A DNA stretch of 45,960 bases from Microbacteriaceae bacterium (GCA_025464995.1 JAODMO010000032.1:1-45960), one strand, 5' to 3'. Shown: positions 32,694-41,588, numbered from the stretch's first letter. A program made the numbers and translations. Notes: generated from the letters alone by a model not told the origin.

Positions 32694-34109
32694 TCACCAC
32701 TGGGGCGGGTGCCTGCGCTGCCATGCGAAGCGGCGCTCGAGCTGCGCGCCGATCGCGAGCAGGGTGTGCTCGCCGCCCGGCCGGCCGATGAGCTGCACGC
32801 CCATCGGCAGGCCGCCGTCGGTCACCGACACCGGCAGGCTGATGGCGGGCAGGCCGCTCACGTTGGCGAACGACGTGTAGGGCGTGTACTGCACCTGCTG
32901 TTCGAAGTTGCGCTCCGGGTCGACGGCGTCGTACCAGCCGACCGGGCGCGGGGTCATCGCGAGCGCCGGGGTCAGCACGGCGTCGACGTGGGCGAACTGG
33001 CGGATGATGCTGCGCTCGAACTGCGTCAACGTGACGAGCGCCTCGCCGAGCTGCCGCGCACCCAGCTGTCGCCCGCGTTCGACGAGCCAGCGCGTGAGGG
33101 GTTCGAGCAGCTCGAGCTGCTCGCCCTCCGCCGGGATGTTCGCCGCCCCGGCCTGCCAGATCGTGCGGAACGCCGGGCCGTAGGTGTCGTCTGCGTCGAG
33201 CGCCAACTCCTCGAGCCCGTGGCCGAGCACGCCCAGTCCGGCGACGGCGACGTCGAGCGCCGCGCGCGCCTCGACGGACAGCGAGATGTCGTAGGCGCTG
33301 TCCCACGGGGAGGTGGTCATCACGCCGATCTCGAACCTTCCCTCGCCGCGCACGGCGGCGTTGAGCAGCGCACCGCCGTCCCACGACGGCGCGCGCGTGG
33401 CGTACTGGTACTCGCCGCCCTCGACCATCGCGTCGAGCAGCATCGCGGCGTCGGCGACGGTGCGGGCGATCGGGCCGGGGGCGACGAGCCCGCCGAGCGA
33501 CGTGAAGCCGGCGTGCGACGGCACCCGGCCGCGCGACGGCTTGAGCCCCACCAGTCCGGTCGCCGCCGCGGGGATGCGGATGGAGCCGCCGCCGTCCGAC
33601 CCCGGCGCGACGGGCAGCAGCCCGGCGGAGACCGCGACGGCCGCTCCCCCGCTGCTGCCGCCCGCGCCGAGCGACACGTCCCACGGGTTGCGCGCGGGCG
33701 GCGCGACGAGCGATTCGGTGTAGCTCGGCATGCCGAACTCCGGCGCGTTGGTCTTGCCGAGGCTGATCGCTCCGGCGTCATCCAGCACGCCCACGATCTC
33801 GTCCGACCGCTCCGGCACGAAGTGCTCGAACAGTCGCGACCCGTAGGTCGTGCGCACTCCGGCGCGGGCGTTGAGATCCTTGTCGCCGAGCGGGAGGCCC
33901 CACAGGGCGAGGGCCCGGGAGATCGACGACTCCACGACCGCCGCCCGTGCCAGCGCGGCATCCGGCGTCACTGTCGTGAAGGCGCCGAGACCCGGGTCGA
34001 GCCTCTCGATGCGCTCGAGGTAGTGCGTCACGAGCTCGGTGGGGCTGATCTCGCCGCGGCGCAACCAGTCGACCTGCTCTTGCGCGCTGAGGTGATGGAG
34101 TTCGAACAT
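32694..34109 (-). CDS. amidase, amidase-signature family
   Basis: A 471-aa amidase-signature enzyme with the Ser-cisSer-Lys triad: Lys77 in PLGDKDLNAR, Ser152/153 in GAGGSSGGAAVAVSAG and Ser176 in DGGGSIRIPAAATGLVGLK. The C terminus (FANVSGLPAISLPVSV, then GLPMGVQLIG) is typical. It hydrolyses an amide of unknown nature. There is no signal peptide and no gatB or gatC neighbour, so it is unlikely to be the tRNA amidotransferase subunit GatA. It converges on the lipoprotein genes and has no leftward operon partner. Confidence 0.85.
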   Translation of the reverse strand: MFELHHLSAQEQVDWLRRGEISPTELVTHYLERIERLDPGLGAFTTVTPDAALARAAVVESSISRALALWGLPLGDKDLNARAGVRTTYGSRLFEHFVPERSDEIVGVLDDAGAISLGKTNAPEFGMPSYTESLVAPPARNPWDVSLGAGGSSGGAAVAVSAGLLPVAPGSDGGGSIRIPAAATGLVGLKPSRGRVPSHAGFTSLGGLVAPGPIARTVADAAMLLDAMVEGGEYQYATRAPSWDGGALLNAAVRGEGRFEIGVMTTSPWDSAYDISLSVEARAALDVAVAGLGVLGHGLEELALDADDTYGPAFRTIWQAGAANIPAEGEQLELLEPLTRWLVERGRQLGARQLGEALVTLTQFERSIIRQFAHVDAVLTPALAMTPRPVGWYDAVDPERNFEQQVQYTPYTSFANVSGLPAISLPVSVTDGGLPMGVQLIGRPGGEHTLLAIGAQLERRFAWQRRHPPQW

Positions 34110-34207
34110 CCTCCGAGCCTAGGTCTTGACAGCACCGAGCGGATCGAGAACGACATCCTCTGCGGCGCTCTGCCCGAGGGGAGAGCAACCTGCTCGAACA
34201 CGCGCTC

Positions 34208-34531
34208 GTGATCGACGAGGCCGCGATTCTCATCGACGAGACGGCCGCCGAACCGCGCGGCTCGGCGACGAGCGTCGTGGGTTGGCCGACGACTGTCGAC
34301 GAGTTCGTCGGCGGCCGGATGTTCACGTCGATCTACTACGCCAACGGCGAGCGGTGCGTGCGCTTCCTTCTCTTCCTGGCCGTCTTCCTGCTCTTCGTCA
34401 TGGGCGCGGCGACGGCCACGATCTTCCTCCGCCGGCGCGCCAACGGCGTCATCGCCTGGACCCTGCTGCCGACCCTCCTGGCGGCCGTCGCGGGGTACTT
34501 CGTACTCCGTCGCGCGACGCCCCGGAACTGA
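34208..34531 (+). CDS. small two-helix membrane protein, 107 aa
   Basis: A 107-aa protein with two probable membrane helices (FLLFLAVFLLFVMGAATATI, about 53-72, and IAWTLLPTLLAAVAGYFVL, about 82-100) and a soluble N-terminal half. I do not recognise a family. The GTG at 34208 has no near Shine-Dalgarno, whereas GGGGAGAG at 34177-34184 would suit a CTG at 34190 that extends the protein by six residues (LLEHAL). Either start is possible. The next gene follows after 45 bases on the same strand. Confidence 0.5.
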   Translation: MIDEAAILIDETAAEPRGSATSVVGWPTTVDEFVGGRMFTSIYYANGERCVRFLLFLAVFLLFVMGAATATIFLRRRANGVIAWTLLPTLLAAVAGYFVLRRATPRN

Positions 34532-34576
34532 GACCCCTCCCGGTGCTGTTAGGTTTTTCTCACGGAAGGGGCACGA

Positions 34577-35197
34577 ATGAGCTCATGGAAATCGCTGGTG
34601 GTGCTGCCGCTGGCCCTCGCGCTCGCGCTGCCCCTCACCGCATGCTCGACCGGCGGTGACGCCCAGGAGATCACGCCTCCCGACAAGCCGACACCCGTAG
34701 AGACGCCGTCGGCCTCGCCCGGCGCGTCGGATCTCAGCTTCACCATGCCGGAGGAGTGCGCGACGATCGTGCCGCGGGCTCGCCTCGACGCCTTCGCCGC
34801 CTCCGGACTCGTGCTGCTCGGCGGCCCCGACGGCAAGTACGGCAACGACTACCTCGCCGACGCGACGCCCGAGGAACAGGCCGGCGGCATCAGTTGCATC
34901 TGGGGATTCGCCGACAGCGAGGTGAGCAGCGTGACCATCTCCGTCGCCCCCCTCAGCCCCGCCACCCGTCCCGACGTGGTCGACAGCTTCAGCGAACAGG
35001 GCCTCAACGAGGACGTCGTGGATGGCGCCGCCACGTTCGGTGTGCAGGGTGACAAGCAGCTCAACCCCGCCGTCTTCAACGTGCTGCGCGCCGAGAGCTG
35101 GATCTCCGTCATCGAGACCATCGGTGGGCCTGTGGCCTACACCGAGGCGGTCGCGATCGCGGGCGAGATCTACTCCACCGTGTACCGCGAGCACTAG
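34577..35197 (+). CDS. small lipoprotein, distant relative of family A
   Basis: A 206-aa lipoprotein with a strong signal sequence (PLALALALPLTAC), a short Thr/Pro tether and a domain beginning ECATIVPRARLDAFAASGLV, with ISCIWGF further on. The Cys spacing and the C-x-W-G core echo the two lipoproteins at 31470 and 32099, so I infer a common fold; overall identity looks low. AAGGGG lies six bases before the ATG at 34577. Function is unknown. It converges with the acetyltransferase 17 bases further on. Confidence 0.75.
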   Translation: MSSWKSLVVLPLALALALPLTACSTGGDAQEITPPDKPTPVETPSASPGASDLSFTMPEECATIVPRARLDAFAASGLVLLGGPDGKYGNDYLADATPEEQAGGISCIWGFADSEVSSVTISVAPLSPATRPDVVDSFSEQGLNEDVVDGAATFGVQGDKQLNPAVFNVLRAESWISVIETIGGPVAYTEAVAIAGEIYSTVYREH

Positions 35198-35214
35198 CGC
35201 CTCGCGGGGTCGCC

Positions 35215-35793
35215 CTACTTGAGGCTCTTCTGCATCATGTAGGTGCCGAGCCAGCGCCCGAACTTGAAGCCGACCCTCCCCATGTGACCCGCGTCTTTGA
35301 AACCGAAGTCCTTGTGGATCTTGATCGAGCCCTCTGCTCCCTTGTCGGCGATCACGGCGATGATCTCCTTGATGCCCACGGCCTTCGAGCGCGTGATGAG
35401 CTCTCCGAGCAGCACCTTGCCGAGTCCCTTGCCGGTCGAGGCTGGCCCCAGGTAGATCGAGTTCTCGACCGTGAACCGGTAGGCGGCCTTCTCCTTCCAC
35501 GGGTACACGTACGCGTAGCCGAGGATCTGGCCGCTCGGGCTCACGGCGACGATGTAGGGGAAGCCGAGCTTCTGCACGCTCGCGAACTTGCGGCGGAAGG
35601 CCGCGATGGTCATCGGCGTCTCGTCGAAGGTGACGGTGGAGTTCAACACGTAGTGGTTGTAGATCTCGCGGATGTGCGGAAGGTCGTCGGCGACAGCATC
35701 CCGGATCGTGTACTCGAAGACCGGCTGCGGTTCCGGAGCCTTCTTGAGGTGGGCCGGGAGAACGCGTCGCGGCTGGTATTCCTCTTCGAGCAT
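35215..35793 (-). CDS. GNAT acetyltransferase, phosphinothricin-acetyltransferase-like
   Basis: A 192-aa acetyl-CoA-dependent N-acetyltransferase. YTIRDAVADDLPHIREIYNH opens the fold, STVTFDETPMT is typical of the Pat/Bar/MnaT subfamily, and TGKGLGKVLLGELITRS carries the acetyl-CoA pyrophosphate loop. The end (IHKDFGFKDAGHMGRVGFKF) also fits. Members acetylate amino acids such as phosphinothricin or methionine sulfoximine, so this probably detoxifies an amino-acid analogue; the natural substrate is unknown. The basic N-terminal extension (about 28 aa) is longer than usual. Confidence 0.85.
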   Translation of the reverse strand: MLEEEYQPRRVLPAHLKKAPEPQPVFEYTIRDAVADDLPHIREIYNHYVLNSTVTFDETPMTIAAFRRKFASVQKLGFPYIVAVSPSGQILGYAYVYPWKEKAAYRFTVENSIYLGPASTGKGLGKVLLGELITRSKAVGIKEIIAVIADKGAEGSIKIHKDFGFKDAGHMGRVGFKFGRWLGTYMMQKSLK

Positions 35794-35837
35794 GGGGCGC
35801 CCTCCATTCGCTACAAGTCAACCAGACTTCAGGGCGG

Positions 35838-35964
35838 TCACTCGGCGATCGTCGACACGACGAGCATCGCGACGAGCTGCGGGGTGGTGAACAGGCGGAT
35901 CAGGAAGACGGTGCCGCACGCGACGACCGGGCAGCGCTTTCGGAGCAGCAGCCGACTGGTTCGT
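35838..35964 (-). pseudogene. membrane-protein tail fragment
   Basis: The minus-strand frame ending at 35838 reads GTVFLIRLFTTPQLVAMLVV and then STIAE, which looks like one helix and the C terminus of a membrane protein. No start or further domain precedes it. It may be a remnant or chance; the 197-base gap holds nothing else I can identify. Confidence 0.25.
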
Positions 35965-35990
35965 TCCAGTGCCGGCTGGTCCGCTTCAGG

Positions 35991-36809
35991 TCAGGTGACG
36001 TCGCGGTTCCATGTGGTGAGGTAGCCCACCGCCGCGGTCAGGACGGCGATCGCGAGAAGCACGAGACCGCCCTGCCACCACTCGAGGGTGATCGCCTGGG
36101 TGGTGCCGGCGCCGAGCGAGGTGAACACGCTCCAGCCGACGAGGGCGTCGCTCGCCGAGCCGGGCAGGAACTTGCCGACCTGGGCCGTCCACTCCCAGAT
36201 GAAGGAGACCGACCGCAGGATCGGCTCGACGAACTGCGTGAACGCGAGCACGATCACCAGGGCGGCGACCTGGTTGCGCACGAGTGTGCCGAGGGCCACA
36301 CCGATCACGGCCCACACCGCCATCGCGAGCACGACGCGCGCCGACATCAACCAGGTGTCCGAGTCGCCGATCTGCGGATCCTTGCCTAGGGCACCGAGCA
36401 CGATGGCGCCGACGCCGATGGCTCCGGCGAGAGAGACGACCCCGTAGAGCGCCCCGACGAGAGCCATCGAGACGACCTTGGCGAGCAGCACCTGCGCCCG
36501 GCGCGGGTTCGCGAGGAAGGTCGGGGTGAGTGTCTGGTGCCGGAACTCGGATGTCGCGGACAGCGCGCCGAGGAGCACCGGGAAGACGTAGCCGATGGAT
36601 GACGCCGAGCTGTAGACGATGAGGTGCAGGTCACCGAGGTCGACGGGGGGTGCCGACGCACCGGTCGCGGTGTCGAGGCCGCCGAAGACGCCGGCGAGGG
36701 TTCCGGCCACGAAACCGACGTAGACGAACATGACGAGCGCGAGCACCCACCACAGCCGCACGGTGAACAGCTTGCCCAGCTCGGCGCGGGTCGCGTTGAT
36801 GAGGCTCAT
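35991..36809 (-). CDS. ABC-2 type transporter permease
   Basis: A 272-aa membrane protein with six hydrophobic helices and no ATPase motifs. It opens INATRAELGKLFTVRLWWVL, the start pattern of ABC-2 permeases that carry RaeLxKLxs(l/v)R. A large first loop (TATGASAPPVDLGDL) and the text VLLGALSATSEFRHQTLTPT, a hallmark of bacitracin/antibiotic-export-like permeases, follow. Its start overlaps the ATPase stop by four bases (ATGA), so the two subunits form one transporter. The direction is probably export; the substrate is unknown. Confidence 0.85.
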   Translation of the reverse strand: MSLINATRAELGKLFTVRLWWVLALVMFVYVGFVAGTLAGVFGGLDTATGASAPPVDLGDLHLIVYSSASSIGYVFPVLLGALSATSEFRHQTLTPTFLANPRRAQVLLAKVVSMALVGALYGVVSLAGAIGVGAIVLGALGKDPQIGDSDTWLMSARVVLAMAVWAVIGVALGTLVRNQVAALVIVLAFTQFVEPILRSVSFIWEWTAQVGKFLPGSASDALVGWSVFTSLGAGTTQAITLEWWQGGLVLLAIAVLTAAVGYLTTWNRDVT

Positions 36810-37747
36810 GCGCGCATCCCGCCCTCGGTCGGCGCGGCGTGGGCGCCGGTTCGGGGAGCCTCATCCGCCCCGGTCAACTCCATGAAGGCACTCTCCAGGC
36901 CCTCCTGTTGCGCGGCCAGCAGGCTCAGCGGAATGCCGGCCTCATGCGCGATCGCGCCGATCCTCGTCGCATCGAGCTCCTTGACGAGCAGCCCGCCGTC
37001 GGTCTGCTCGACGCGGGCTCCCGCCGCCCGCAGCACGGCGAGCAGGGTCGCACGGTCGGGCGCATCGACCATGACTCGCGCCGTCGACTCGAGCCCCGTG
37101 AGCGTTCCGTCGTAGACGAGACGCCCGCGGGTGATGATGATCGCGCGGTCTACGCTCTGTTGCACCTCGCTCAGGAGATGCGACGACACGAGCACGGTGC
37201 GCCCCTCGCCGGCAAGCTCCCGCAGGAAGCCGCGGATCCAGCGAATGCCCTCGGGGTCGAGCCCGTTGATCGGCTCGTCGAGCACGAGCACGTGCGGGTC
37301 GCCGAGCAGGGCGAAGGCGAGCCCGAGCCGCTGGCGCATGCCGAGCGAGTAGCCGCCGACCCGGCGGTCGGCGTGCTGCGCGAGGCCGACCTGGGTGAGC
37401 ACGCGGTCGACCCGCGTCTTGTCGATCGCTGCCGCCGTGGCGTAGATGCCCAGGTGCGCGCGGGCGGTGCGCCCGGGATGGAAGCTCGACGCCTCGAGCG
37501 CCGTGCCGACGGTGGCCAGCGGTCGCGGCAGGTCGCGGTAGCCCACCCCGCCGAACGTGGCGGAACCGGAGGTGGGCGAGACGAGGCCGAGCAGCATCCG
37601 CAGCGTCGTGGTCTTGCCCGCGCCGTTCGGCCCGAGGAAGCCGGTGACGCTGCCCGGTTCCACGGTGAAGCTGAGATCGGAGACCGCCGCGACGTCCCCG
37701 AAGGACTTGGTGAGGTTCACGACGTCGATCGTCGTAGCGAGTGCCAT
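36806..37747 (-). CDS. ABC transporter ATP-binding protein
   Basis: A 313-aa ATPase for the ABC-2 permease encoded next. Walker A GPNGAGKTTT (39-48), signature YSLGMRQRLGLA, Walker B VLVLDEPINGLDPEG and the H-loop VSSHLLSEVQ are all present. The DEPIN variant (Ile for Thr) is common in CcmA/BcrA-like exporters. A roughly 90-residue C-terminal extension follows the H-loop, as in drug or bacitracin exporters. It is the first gene of a two-gene operon with an ATGA overlap to the permease. A resistance role is possible but not shown. Confidence 0.9.
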   Translation of the reverse strand: MALATTIDVVNLTKSFGDVAAVSDLSFTVEPGSVTGFLGPNGAGKTTTLRMLLGLVSPTSGSATFGGVGYRDLPRPLATVGTALEASSFHPGRTARAHLGIYATAAAIDKTRVDRVLTQVGLAQHADRRVGGYSLGMRQRLGLAFALLGDPHVLVLDEPINGLDPEGIRWIRGFLRELAGEGRTVLVSSHLLSEVQQSVDRAIIITRGRLVYDGTLTGLESTARVMVDAPDRATLLAVLRAAGARVEQTDGGLLVKELDATRIGAIAHEAGIPLSLLAAQQEGLESAFMELTGADEAPRTGAHAAPTEGGMRA

Positions 37748-37788
37748 ACCCCGACGCTACCGGAACGTGTGTCACGTTCAGGGAATAT

Positions 37789-38466
37789 TCAGTCGAGAGC
37801 CCAGTCCACCGGATGGGCCCCCAGGCGTTCGAGATGCCGGTTCGCGAGCGAGAACGGCCGCGAGCCGAAGAAGCCACGCGATGCGGAGAGCGGACTCGGG
37901 TGAGCCGACGCGATGACCGGCGTGGCACCGAGCGCCGACTCGAGCGACTGGGCGTCGCGACCCCACAGGATGGCCACGAGCGGCACCGGCCGGTCGACGA
38001 GCGCGCGGATGGCGGCATCCGTCACCTGCTCCCACCCCTTGCCGCGGTGTGATCCCGCGTCGCCCGGGCGCACCGTGAGCACGCGATTGAGCAGCAGCAC
38101 GCCGTTGTCGGCCCACGCCGAGAGGTCGCCGTGCTCGGGCGTCTGCACGCCGAGGTCGTCGCGCAGCTCGCGGTAGATGTTCGTGAGGCTGCGCGGGACG
38201 GGGCGCACGTGCCGGTCTACGGCGAACGACAAGCCGATGGGGTGGCCGGGGGTCGGGTAGGGGTCCTGCCCCACGATGAGCACGCGCACGTCGGCCAGCG
38301 GTCGGGTGAATGCGCGCAGCACGTTCTCCCCCGACGGCAGGTATCCGCGGCCACTCGCGGCCTCCTCACGCAGGAAGTCGCCCATCCGCGCGATCTGCGG
38401 CGCGACGGGAGCGAGTGCCGCCGCCCAGCCGGGATCGAGCAGCTCGGTCAGCGGCTTCGGTGTCAT
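37789..38466 (-). CDS. ung: uracil-DNA glycosylase
   Basis: A 225-aa family-1 uracil-DNA glycosylase, removing uracil from DNA for base-excision repair. The active-site text [11 protein letters not shown] (66-76, catalytic Asp68) and the Leu-loop [14 protein letters not shown] near the C terminus with its catalytic His are both intact. [10 protein letters not shown] and the late W-G-R-D (ILWGRDAQ) also fit. It is the last gene of a leftward chain: its ATG overlaps the stop of a decayed gene (ATGA), which in turn overlaps the phosphoribosyltransferase. Confidence 0.92.
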   Translation of the reverse strand: MTPKPLTELLDPGWAAALAPVAPQIARMGDFLREEAASGRGYLPSGENVLRAFTRPLADVRVLIVGQDPYPTPGHPIGLSFAVDRHVRPVPRSLTNIYRELRDDLGVQTPEHGDLSAWADNGVLLLNRVLTVRPGDAGSHRGKGWEQVTDAAIRALVDRPVPLVAILWGRDAQSLESALGATPVIASAHPSPLSASRGFFGSRPFSLANRHLERLGAHPVDWALD

Positions 38467-38715
38467 GCCTCGAGCGTGCTCACGAGCACGCCGTCGTCGT
38501 GCTGGTTGACCTGCCAGACGTTGCCCGTGCCGACGACGCGCGGCGCCACGGCGTCGAGGTAGGCGGGGTGAGCCCGCCCCCGATCAAGAGCCCGTCCGTC
38601 ACGACCGGCTCGCACCCGGCGACACGGAGAAGCTGGCGCCGGTGCGGTCCGAGCGCAGCGCGACGGCCTCCTCGCCCTCACGCACCCAGCCGCCGCCCAC
38701 GAGGTGGATGCTCAT
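38463..38715 (-). pseudogene. internally deleted S51 (peptidase E/cyanophycinase-like) gene
   Basis: The ATG at 38715 opens MSIHLVGGGWVREGEEAVAL, the start of a class I glutamine-amidotransferase-like/S51 protein. The text then moves to another frame ([14 protein letters not shown]) and a third (AYLDAVAPR), before ending [17 protein letters not shown]. Intact relatives are over 200 aa, and the stretch with the catalytic Ser is missing. Both ends are preserved, including four-base ATGA overlaps with its neighbours on both sides, so an internal deletion is the simplest reading. It cannot encode an active enzyme. Confidence 0.7.
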
Positions 38716-39257
38716 GCGTCTGCTCCGTGCGTCGGAACATAGCCCTCGACCTGGACGACGGGCAGCACCGACCAGGGGAAGTTGATCCAGCGGTCGGTGT
38801 CCTTCCAGGTGTAGTGGGGAACGTGAACCGTGCCCGGCTTCGTGTAGAGCACCACGGTGCGCACATCGGCGCCGCTGGCCTTGAGAAGCTGATCGACCAT
38901 CGCGAGGGTGCGGCCGGAGTCGGAGACGTCGTCGACGAGCAGCACGCGCTTGCCGTCGAGCGTCGAGTCGTCGAACATCGGGGGCAGCATGACGGGCTCC
39001 GGCAACCGCTCGCCGACACCGGTGTAGAACTCGATGTTCATCGCGCCGCAGCTCTTCACCCCGAGGGCATAGGAGATGGAGCCCGCGAGCAGCAGGCCTC
39101 CGCGGGCGATCGCGACGACGACATCCGGAACGAAACCGCTGCGCAGCACCTCGCGAGCCAGTTCGCGGGAGGCGACTCCGAACTGGTCCCAGGTGAGCAC
39201 CTCGCGGTCGGGGGTCAGCTCGGGCGCGGGGGGCACATCGGTGTCAGAGAAAGTCAT
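38712..39257 (-). CDS. purine-type phosphoribosyltransferase
   Basis: A 181-aa type-I phosphoribosyltransferase, joining PRPP to a base. The PRPP loop is RVLLVDDVSDSGRTL (104-118). VVVAIARGGLLLAG (47-60) and the late TWKDTDRWINFPWS are characteristic of xanthine/hypoxanthine-guanine-like (Gpt) enzymes, the last Trp-Ile-Asn-Phe segment contacting the base. Likely a xanthine or related purine salvage enzyme; not a pyrR or adenine type. It leads the chain to the S51 remnant and ung. The start is divergent from an MFS carrier by 59 bases. Confidence 0.85.
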   Translation of the reverse strand: MTFSDTDVPPAPELTPDREVLTWDQFGVASRELAREVLRSGFVPDVVVAIARGGLLLAGSISYALGVKSCGAMNIEFYTGVGERLPEPVMLPPMFDDSTLDGKRVLLVDDVSDSGRTLAMVDQLLKASGADVRTVVLYTKPGTVHVPHYTWKDTDRWINFPWSVLPVVQVEGYVPTHGADA

Positions 39258-39316
39258 ACAGACACGCTATCCCGCCGCGCGAGGGCCCGGGACTGCCGGA
39301 CCAGTAGCATCCGTTC

Positions 39317-40834
39317 ATGACACTTCTTCGAGGCAAGTCGGGCGCGATCACGTTCGGCCTCATCGGGTATCTCTTTCTGGTCGAGATCGTCAGCGGCGTA
39401 CTGCAGGGGTTCTACGTGCCGCTCATCCCCGACCTCGTCGACCACCTCGGCATCCGCGACGCGGACTTCAACTGGTTCGAGGCGGCGCAGCTTCTCGTCG
39501 CCGCGCTCTCGGTGCCGGTGCTCGCCAAGCTCGGCGACATGTACGGGCACAAGCGCATCCTGCTCGTCTCCACCGTGCTCACCGCGGGAGCCACCTGGTG
39601 GCTCGCGTTCACCGGCGACTTCACGAGCTTCCTCCTCGCCTGGGCCCTGCAGGGCTTCTACACCGTCTGGCTTCCGCTCGAGGTGGCCCTCATCTTCGAC
39701 CGCGGCCGTCGCTCGGCAACGGCCGCGTCGGCGACCCGGTCGGCGGCGGGCTTCCTCGTGGTCGCCCTGCAGTCGGGTGCCATCATCGGCGCGCTTGCGG
39801 GTGGACGCATCTTCACGGCTCTCGGCGGAGACGTCACCGCCACGCTCATCATCCCGGCCGTCGCCGTGACTCTGGTCTTCTTCGCCATTCTGTTCGGAGT
39901 GCCGGAGTCGCAACCCCTGCCCGGCCGACGGCTCGACGTCGTCGGCTTCACGCTGCTCAGTCTCGGCCTGTTGCTCATCACCTCCGGCCTCACCTTCCTG
40001 CGCATCAACGGCGCCGACACCTGGTGGGTCTACGCGCTCATGGTCGCGGGTGTGCTCGTCTTCGTTCCGTGGGCCCGATTCGAGCTGCGCCAGTCCGACC
40101 CGGCCATCGACCTCCGCGTGCTACGGCAGCCGAACATGTGGCCGGTGCAGCTCACGGCCGGCCTCATCGGCATCAGCCTCCTCGGCGCCCAGGCCCCCCT
40201 CGCGACGTTCGCGGGCACGGACCGCGACGAGGTCGGCTACGGCCTGTCTCTCGACGCGTCGAAGATCTCGTACCTCATCGGGGCCTACCTCGTGTCGCTC
40301 ATCGTCGGCGCGCTCCTGTTCCCGGTGCTCTCGCGCCTCGCGACGCCGCGCATCGCGCTCATCGTCGCCGCGTTTCTCGTCGCCGGCGGCTACTTCCTCT
40401 TCCTTCCCTTCCACGACTCGGCCCTGCAGGTGTTCACCAACATGATCGTCGCCGGCATCGGTGCGGGCGCGCTCGTCGGAGCCATGCCGGCCGCCGCCGC
40501 GGCCGCCGCACCGCGAGGCCAGACTGGTCTGGCCGCCGCCCTCACCAACACGACGAAGACAATCGGCGGGTCGTTCGCGTCGTCCGTGTTCGCGGTGCTG
40601 CTCGCGGTCGGCGTCGCCCAGGTCGCGGGAAGCACGGCGTCGAGCCTGTTCGGCTACCTGACCGTGTTCGCCGTCTGCGGCGCGGGCGCGCTCGTCGCCG
40701 CCGTGCTGCTCTTCCTCGTGCCGAAGCTCGCCTTCGCCGACGCCGACGTGGCGCCGCTCCCAGCCGTCGAAGCCGGCACGGGGCCGGACGCCGCCGGTAC
40801 GGGCATCAGCGGGGCTTCAGTTCCCCGCGGATGA
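39317..40834 (+). CDS. MFS transporter
   Basis: A 505-aa carrier with about 14 hydrophobic helices. Motif A between helices 2 and 3 reads LAKLGDMYGHKRILL, fitting the DHA family. LPGRRLDVVGFTLLSLGLLL in the middle and the later AVFSALL-like end agree with drug:H+ antiporters, though the N-terminal ones are shorter. The substrate cannot be deduced. It is probably a single gene, and its 3' end overlaps the convergent SDR by 29 bases. The ATG at 39317 has no obvious better alternative. Confidence 0.85.
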   Translation: MTLLRGKSGAITFGLIGYLFLVEIVSGVLQGFYVPLIPDLVDHLGIRDADFNWFEAAQLLVAALSVPVLAKLGDMYGHKRILLVSTVLTAGATWWLAFTGDFTSFLLAWALQGFYTVWLPLEVALIFDRGRRSATAASATRSAAGFLVVALQSGAIIGALAGGRIFTALGGDVTATLIIPAVAVTLVFFAILFGVPESQPLPGRRLDVVGFTLLSLGLLLITSGLTFLRINGADTWWVYALMVAGVLVFVPWARFELRQSDPAIDLRVLRQPNMWPVQLTAGLIGISLLGAQAPLATFAGTDRDEVGYGLSLDASKISYLIGAYLVSLIVGALLFPVLSRLATPRIALIVAAFLVAGGYFLFLPFHDSALQVFTNMIVAGIGAGALVGAMPAAAAAAAPRGQTGLAAALTNTTKTIGGSFASSVFAVLLAVGVAQVAGSTASSLFGYLTVFAVCGAGALVAAVLLFLVPKLAFADADVAPLPAVEAGTGPDAAGTGISGASVPRG

Positions 40835-41579
40835 CCTTGTGCGGCGCGGCCTGCGCCACGGGCTTGATGGTGACGAGGTCGAGGTTGACGTAGAACGGCA
40901 GCTCGACGGCGTGCACGATCGCCTCGGCGATGTCCTCGGCGACGAGCGGGTTGGCCACGTCGCTGTAGACGGCGTCGGCCCTCTCGCGGTCGCCGCCGAA
41001 GCGGACGAGCGAGAACTCCTCCGTCTTCACCATGCCGGGCGCGACCTCGAGCACGCGGATCGGCTCCCCCGCGAGCTCGAGGCGCAGCACCTCCATGAGG
41101 GAGTGCGCCGCGAACTTCGCCGCGTTGTAGCCGCCGCCACCCTCGTATGCGACGTGCCCGGCGATGGACGTGACGGTGAGGATGTCGGCACCGCCGCCGT
41201 CCGCGGCCGCGAGCCTGAGCAGCGGAAGGAGCGCCGACGTCACGCGCTTGACCGCGACGACGTTGACGTCGAACATGCGGATCCAGTCATCCGCGTCGCT
41301 GTTTTCGACCGAGTCGAGCCCGAAGGCCCCTCCCGCGTTGTTGACGAGTGCGTGCACAGGCCCGGTGGCGGCGAGGTGGTCTCGCAGAGCGTTGACGTCG
41401 GCCTGATCGGTGACGTCGGCGACGAAGACGTCGGCGCCCGTCTCCGCGGCGAGCGCCTCGAGCCGGTCGGCGCGGCGGGCCACACCCACCACGTGCCAGC
41501 CGCGCTCACGGAAGAGGCGCGCCGTTGCCGCCCCGATTCCCGAACTGGCACCGGTGACTACAACGCGTCGAGGGGTCAT
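40806..41579 (-). CDS. short-chain dehydrogenase/reductase
   Basis: A 257-aa classical SDR. Cofactor motif VVTGASSGIGAATARLF (8-24), VGVARRADRLEAL with Arg-Arg after the second strand (NADP-type), VNNAGGAFG, the Ser in TVTSIAGHVAYEGG and YNAAK as the Tyr-x3-Lys. It resembles NADP-dependent 3-hydroxy-acid dehydrogenases (YdfG type), but the substrate is unproven. It ends antisense inside the last 29 bases of the MFS gene. Its ATG lies 32 bases from the divergent acyltransferase start, with a palindrome between. Confidence 0.85.
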   Translation of the reverse strand: MTPRRVVVTGASSGIGAATARLFRERGWHVVGVARRADRLEALAAETGADVFVADVTDQADVNALRDHLAATGPVHALVNNAGGAFGLDSVENSDADDWIRMFDVNVVAVKRVTSALLPLLRLAAADGGGADILTVTSIAGHVAYEGGGGYNAAKFAAHSLMEVLRLELAGEPIRVLEVAPGMVKTEEFSLVRFGGDRERADAVYSDVANPLVAEDIAEAIVHAVELPFYVNLDLVTIKPVAQAAPHKVIRGELKPR

Positions 41580-41588
41580 GCGTTAAAA

